Source: Campylorhamphus procurvoides (Eukaryota > Chordata > Aves > Passeriformes > Dendrocolaptidae). Taken from it: DNA of 64,000 nt. The DNA is taken from assembly GCA_013396655.1 (NCBI GenBank), contig WBMV01000443.1, positions 116,159-180,158 on the forward strand, given 5' to 3'. Under the pieces are notes generated by a model. It was given only the letters and a program-made list of their open reading frames with translations, was not told the DNA's origin and did not search any database. Below, in pieces: positions 59,901 through 64,000 of the stretch (position 1 is the first letter of the stretch; each line of letters opens with the position of its first letter). The position numbers were made by a program, and so were the translations under genes.

Positions 59901-61060
59901 AAAGTGAAAGAGAAGGATGAGATAAGAACCTGGATGAGCAACATCATGATAGACACTAGGAAGAGTGGGTTGAGCTCCACAGAATTATGCCATTTCTGAA
60001 GGGATGGAAGTATGTTTTATGTATGAATAATGAAGCCTTAATACCAATGCTGCAGTTAAGTTCATTAGCAAAGCTTTCGAACAAATGAAAGCAGAGCTTA
60101 GCAAAGGCATCTTGCTCTGCAAGCCCTGGCTTTGTGGATACAATGTCTGAAACATTTGCTTTAAAATCCTTGCACTGGCTTGAGGCCAAACAAGGACCAA
60201 ACCACAGTTATCTCAGAAGTTGAATGGGCAAAATTGAATGAGTCCCATTGTAGTCCACCTTAGCTGGTGCCCAATTGTTCTCTCCCAGCTGCCTAAACCG
60301 AGGCAGCAAACTGTGTTATGGTTAAACACGATATTTAAACTGCATTGTTATGTCGGTGATGATGGGTTCTTTGTTGGAGATGACAGAAAAATCCCATTGT
60401 TTAGAGTTTTCCCAGACTTGGTGCTTAATACAAAGCCTTGAAAAGAGCAGGGTTGTTTAAACATTTGATGAAAAAAATGTGTGCAGCGATGGGTCTTTTC
60501 CACTAGTAAGGAGGAGATCAGCCTGCAGCGCCAAATCCTACCTTTCTAAATCCAACATGTTGTTGCAATTTGCCTAAATAAAATCCTCAGTCCTTGTATG
60601 TGGAAAATGGAAGGGTCTGAAATGCAGCAGAAGATTGAAACAGGGTGCAGTTTAAAGCTGGTAGCAAAATGAATTTGGAATAACTTTGGTATTTCTGAAT
60701 TATTTAGAAAATCATGATGCTTTATCAGGAATGCATGAAAAATTGCAATTTGCAACCACGTGAGCATCTTTGGATCCTTCAGTAATCTCTGTGAATTGCT
60801 TTGTCGTTTCCATCAGAGTAAGGGCTTTAGACAGGGTGTTCTCAAAACAATCATAATGCAAAAACCTGTACTTCAGTTTCTCTGTATTGACACGATCACA
60901 CAGACACGCACCAGGTCTGGGATATTTTTGTTTGGTGAATTGACACAAAGAGGTGTTGCTTGGCTTTTAATTAACTCAGGCCCACCCCATGCTGTGTCTT
61001 ACACTCAAGTGCAGCTTCGTGTTTATTCCTGCCTCTCTTTCTGTGCCAAATTAAAGATAT
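56906..61060. other. long non-coding stretch
   Basis: AT-leaning unique DNA. A weak resemblance to a CR1 3' end at 57345-57385 was not accepted. Segments near 59590-59770 and 59990-60190 look unique and unbroken but cannot be assigned a role. No gene is recognised. Confidence 0.5.
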
Positions 61061-61122
61061 GGGGTTGAAACCAGATTGTCTTTAAGGTCGCTTCCAACCC
61101 AAACCTTTCTATTGTCCTATGT
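61061..61122 (+). mobile_element. CR1 LINE 3' terminal fragment
   Basis: GGGGTTGAAACCAGATTGTC, TTTAAGGTCGCTTCCAACCC and AAACCTTTCTATTGTCCTATG are the last ~60 bp of an avian CR1 element. Confidence 0.88.
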
Positions 61123-62512
61123 TCCACACTCCTGAGTGTGTTGGTGTTTGGGCTTTGTGCAATTTTTTAAGACCTGGGGAGCTGTGGAAGGAGCAAACTC
61201 TAGGAGTGATAAATTTGACAGAGTGCCCTGGAAAATCCCTTGTTTTGAAACGATAGCAATGAATTTTATGTTAGTGCCTGCTGATGTGTTTTCCATTAGT
61301 GTTTTGCTTTTAATTAAAGCCCTTATGTCAGTTTTGAACTAGATTCAGTGGAATTTCTCAGAAGATACCACTGTTGTTTGTACTTCCACCAAGTGTCACA
61401 TGCTGGTTTGTGCCCCTCATCCTTGATTAAAGTCACTGAGGATCTGAAGAACTTCCCAAGTCCATTTCAGACACTTGCAGTTATGAACTGCACTGACCTG
61501 ATCACAGACACCTCACACCTCATGCCAGTAACTGCTCAGCCTGTAAGTCATCAGGCCCAACTTACATTCTCCTGAACCTGGTGTCTCCTCCCCTTGGCAT
61601 CTTTTATTTACAGAGTAATTCTACCCTGGGAAGGCTCAGTGCACTCACCAAAAGACATGAAATATCTCCAACCTGCAGTTCTGATTAGAGCCTTCAAGTG
61701 AGCATTTTAAGCTGTCCCATTGGGACACAAGAGGAAATGCTCAATTTTGAGCAAAAGTATGAACTGAGCCAGGATTATTTATTCATGTGTTGGAGCTAGA
61801 AATCTCATTTTTTTTCTTCCTCTCAAAGGGTTTTCTTCTCTGGTAACATGTGTTCATGCATGTCTAGGAAGCAGAAACAGAAAGGAAAGGTTTTTCAAGA
61901 GGAACAAATCACTTGGAGATTCTCCAGTTTTCAGGAGCTGAGGACCAAAATAGAGTCTGATTTTTCAGAAGGCAGGTGACCATTACAGTGAGAGCAGATT
62001 CATTCAGTCAGGCTGACCTGTTCCTAGGTACCAAAGTTCTGTTATCAGCATGTTCTGGAGTACTTTCAAGTATAAGCCTAAGTTCAAGCTGGTGTGAATT
62101 CATGCCTGCCTTTCCTCTGAGCTGGGTGGATACAAGGAAGGTCCACTTTGCAGGGAATACCTCTGCCATAGCAGAGCACTGTGCCTGAGCATGGCTTGGA
62201 GACAGCACTGGGAGATCCAGCATCTTGCCAGCTCAGGTGGCCAGAAGAGCAAATGACCATGTAGATCACAGCTTCACCCCATGGATTTCCAGTGAGATGC
62301 CAGCTCCTAGATGGCAACATTGCTACCAGAAATGGCTTACAAGTTCCTAGACCACACAGACGTGTTATACAGCGTTTTGATGAGATTTGTGCTCGCTGGA
62401 GAGGCAGGGATGGCCCTGAGATAAGAGCCAGCACTTCTCAAGACCCTGATTCAAAGTGACATTGTGCATTTAGGAAAGCCTTTCCTTTTTTTTTTTTTTT
62501 TCAATTTTATTT
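61123..62512. other. non-coding stretch, nothing recognised
   Basis: Unique sequence ending in a T17-type run at 62485-62501 next to duplicated block C. No gene is recognised. Confidence 0.6.
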
Positions 62513-62703
62513 CCAGTCTATGAAGAAGATAACAAAGGATGGTATGTCCCCAGAGCACACTCTGATGTGTCACTGTGGATGCCAATCCCCACAGACGCTC
62601 ACGATGTTATTAATTTTTAAAACAAACTTGCTGATTGAGGTTCTGACTGCCTTTAAATTGTCTCTACAAGGAGACTGTGTACTAATTAACCCACAGAAAC
62701 AAT
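62513..62703. repeat. duplicated block C, copy 1 (191 bp, likely assembly artefact)
   Basis: These 191 bases reappear at 62884-63074 with no difference that I can see. The second copy is bounded by a single N on both sides. The content is unique non-coding sequence with TTAATT motifs. Confidence 0.92.
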
Positions 62704-62882
62704 CAATGATGTACCTTTTTCAAGTTTCAGGGTGATTAGAATATGAAAATGAAGAGCACAATGGTGCAGATGTTTTAAAATCACAGCAGACAGCAATTAG
62801 TGACATGGGAACCAGCTGCTTATCTCTCCAGATAAAGCCTCTTAATAGGGAATTACACTTGAGGAGCCATTACACAGATGGT
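62704..62882. other. spacer between copies of block C
   Basis: About 180 bases of unique AT-leaning sequence (ATCACAGCAGACAGCAATTA, GATAAAGCCTC) present only once. It follows block C copy 1 directly and ends at the N at 62883. Confidence 0.7.
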
Positions 62883-62883
62883 N

Positions 62884-63074
62884 CCAGTCTATGAAGAAGA
62901 TAACAAAGGATGGTATGTCCCCAGAGCACACTCTGATGTGTCACTGTGGATGCCAATCCCCACAGACGCTCACGATGTTATTAATTTTTAAAACAAACTT
63001 GCTGATTGAGGTTCTGACTGCCTTTAAATTGTCTCTACAAGGAGACTGTGTACTAATTAACCCACAGAAACAAT
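62884..63074. repeat. duplicated block C, copy 2 (191 bp between two Ns)
   Basis: An exact repeat of 62513-62703, flanked by N at 62883 and N at 63075. A 191-base island between two one-base gaps looks like a gap-filling fragment or very short contig that belongs to copy 1. The 71- and 77-codon frames at 62520 and 62891 are the same sequence counted twice. Confidence 0.92.
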
Positions 63075-63075
63075 N

Positions 63076-64000
63076 ATCCTTTAAGCACTCAGATTTTTTT
63101 TCCTCAGGTGACGGGTTTCTCTAACTGCATATTTTATCATTATTATTAGTTTTATTCTTTCTTATATGGATTTATTTTTATTATCATTATTATTACTTAA
63201 CTAAGCCCTTGATTTGATCACTGTCATCCTCTTCCACTTTTTGCTTTGGGACTGTAAGCAGGATGTGGATTTAGATGGAAGCTCAGTCAAGGGAATGGAG
63301 AGGCACCCTGAGACATCCTATAGTCAAATGAAAAGAGTCCCTGAGGGGTGGATTCTGCTGCTGGGTACTATTTGCAGAGTAGGGTGCTGCTCCTCATGGG
63401 ACTGGTAGAGTCTCATCTCCTCAGCTGCAAGGGCTGTGTGCCAGAATTAAACTGTTATGGGGATTAATCACCCCTGCCAGGTGCAGGGTTGCAGAGATCT
63501 GGCAAGGCAGGTATAAGTACACAGTTCAAAACCTCTTCTTCTCTCTGAGCAGTGCTCGCTAGTCAGTGTTGTATGGGATGTGTCCTGCTCATAGCTCTAC
63601 CCTCCATTGCCAAAGCCGAGGGCTGAAATACACAAGTTTGTCATTCAAAGCATATACTACTCATAAGAGGATTCAAATTTGGGGTTTGTAGTCAAAGGTG
63701 TTTAACATGTGCTGGATCACATTGCTCAAGCTTCTTTGCAGTTAAGAAAGATATCAGCTTCTTTATGTGTATTTTATTTTGTTTCAAGGAAAGATGGAAT
63801 TAATAGCCTACTAAACACTTCCAGTAAACTGCATATCAAGAGAAATACTGACCAAGAATGGTGAGATATAGTAAAAAATACATGGGTTAATTTACACTTC
63901 TACTTCATAAAAGAAGAAGAAGCCGAGTCCCAGTGTAGAATAGCTGGCTGCAGAAGAAAATCCCATTTAATGAAAGGTCAAGCTGCAAGCAGAGGCAGGC
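63076..64000. other. right edge, non-coding
   Basis: Unique sequence after the N at 63075. It includes the ATT-rich simple sequence at 63129-63200 and no recognised gene, exon or interspersed repeat. Confidence 0.6.
63129..63200. repeat. ATT-rich low-complexity tract
   Basis: Repeated ATT/ATTATC/TTATTATT units, interrupted by GTTTTATTCTTTC. A low-complexity tract that could be the decayed tail of a retroposon. Confidence 0.8.

Noticed and set aside
1..64000. A new multi-gene biological system
   Set aside because: No recognisable gene cluster exists in the window. The content is repeats, unique non-coding DNA and assembly artefacts typical of a bird intron or intergenic region.

Overview
The window looks like bird nuclear DNA, probably intronic or intergenic. 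The evidence is a scatter of CR1 retrotransposon 3' ends with the typical avian sequence (purine-rich tail text and a terminal ATTCTRTGA-type motif), one complete avian endogenous-retrovirus solo LTR, and old tRNA-derived SINE relics of the MIR/CORE type. There is no operon structure, CRISPR array or dense coding. Which bird order it comes from cannot be decided by eye. No protein-coding gene is recognised with confidence: every long open frame lies in a repeat, in the CpG-rich start of the window, or resembles no family I know.

Layout. Positions 1-1170 hold a TG microsatellite and then a GC-rich, CpG-rich purine/pyrimidine tract (about 600-1120) that looks like a CpG-island promoter or 5' untranslated exon. 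From there to the right end the sequence is CpG-poor and non-coding in character. CR1 fragments occur at 2996, 13261, 18535, 20909, 31682, 38960, 41710, 44641, 46588, 49302, 56451 and 61061. MIR-like relics occur at 3561, 21924, 26072, 29911, 33012, 34048, 38611 and 54290. The solo LTR spans 9739-10318 on the minus strand. Microsatellites sit at 391, 30074, 37511, 45916 and 63129. Two short segments have good splice-site context and an open frame (5157-5228 and 39956-40161) and are offered only as candidate exons.

Assembly quality is the clearest signal. There is one 86-base gap (7331-7416). In three places a block is repeated immediately, or almost so, across a single N: 761 bp at 10953/11715, 488 bp at 41836/42325, and 191 bp at 62513/62884. 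The first pair differs by one visible base, which fits two unmerged haplotypes. These are best read as contig-end overlaps left in the assembly and not as biological tandem duplications, so the short frames inside them are counted twice.

I found no sign of a novel biological system. The items worth follow-up are the assembly duplications, the CpG island with possible downstream exons, a near-perfect RFX X-box palindrome, several AT-rich unique stretches that may be conserved regulatory DNA, and the number of very old SINE and CR1 relics still legible.
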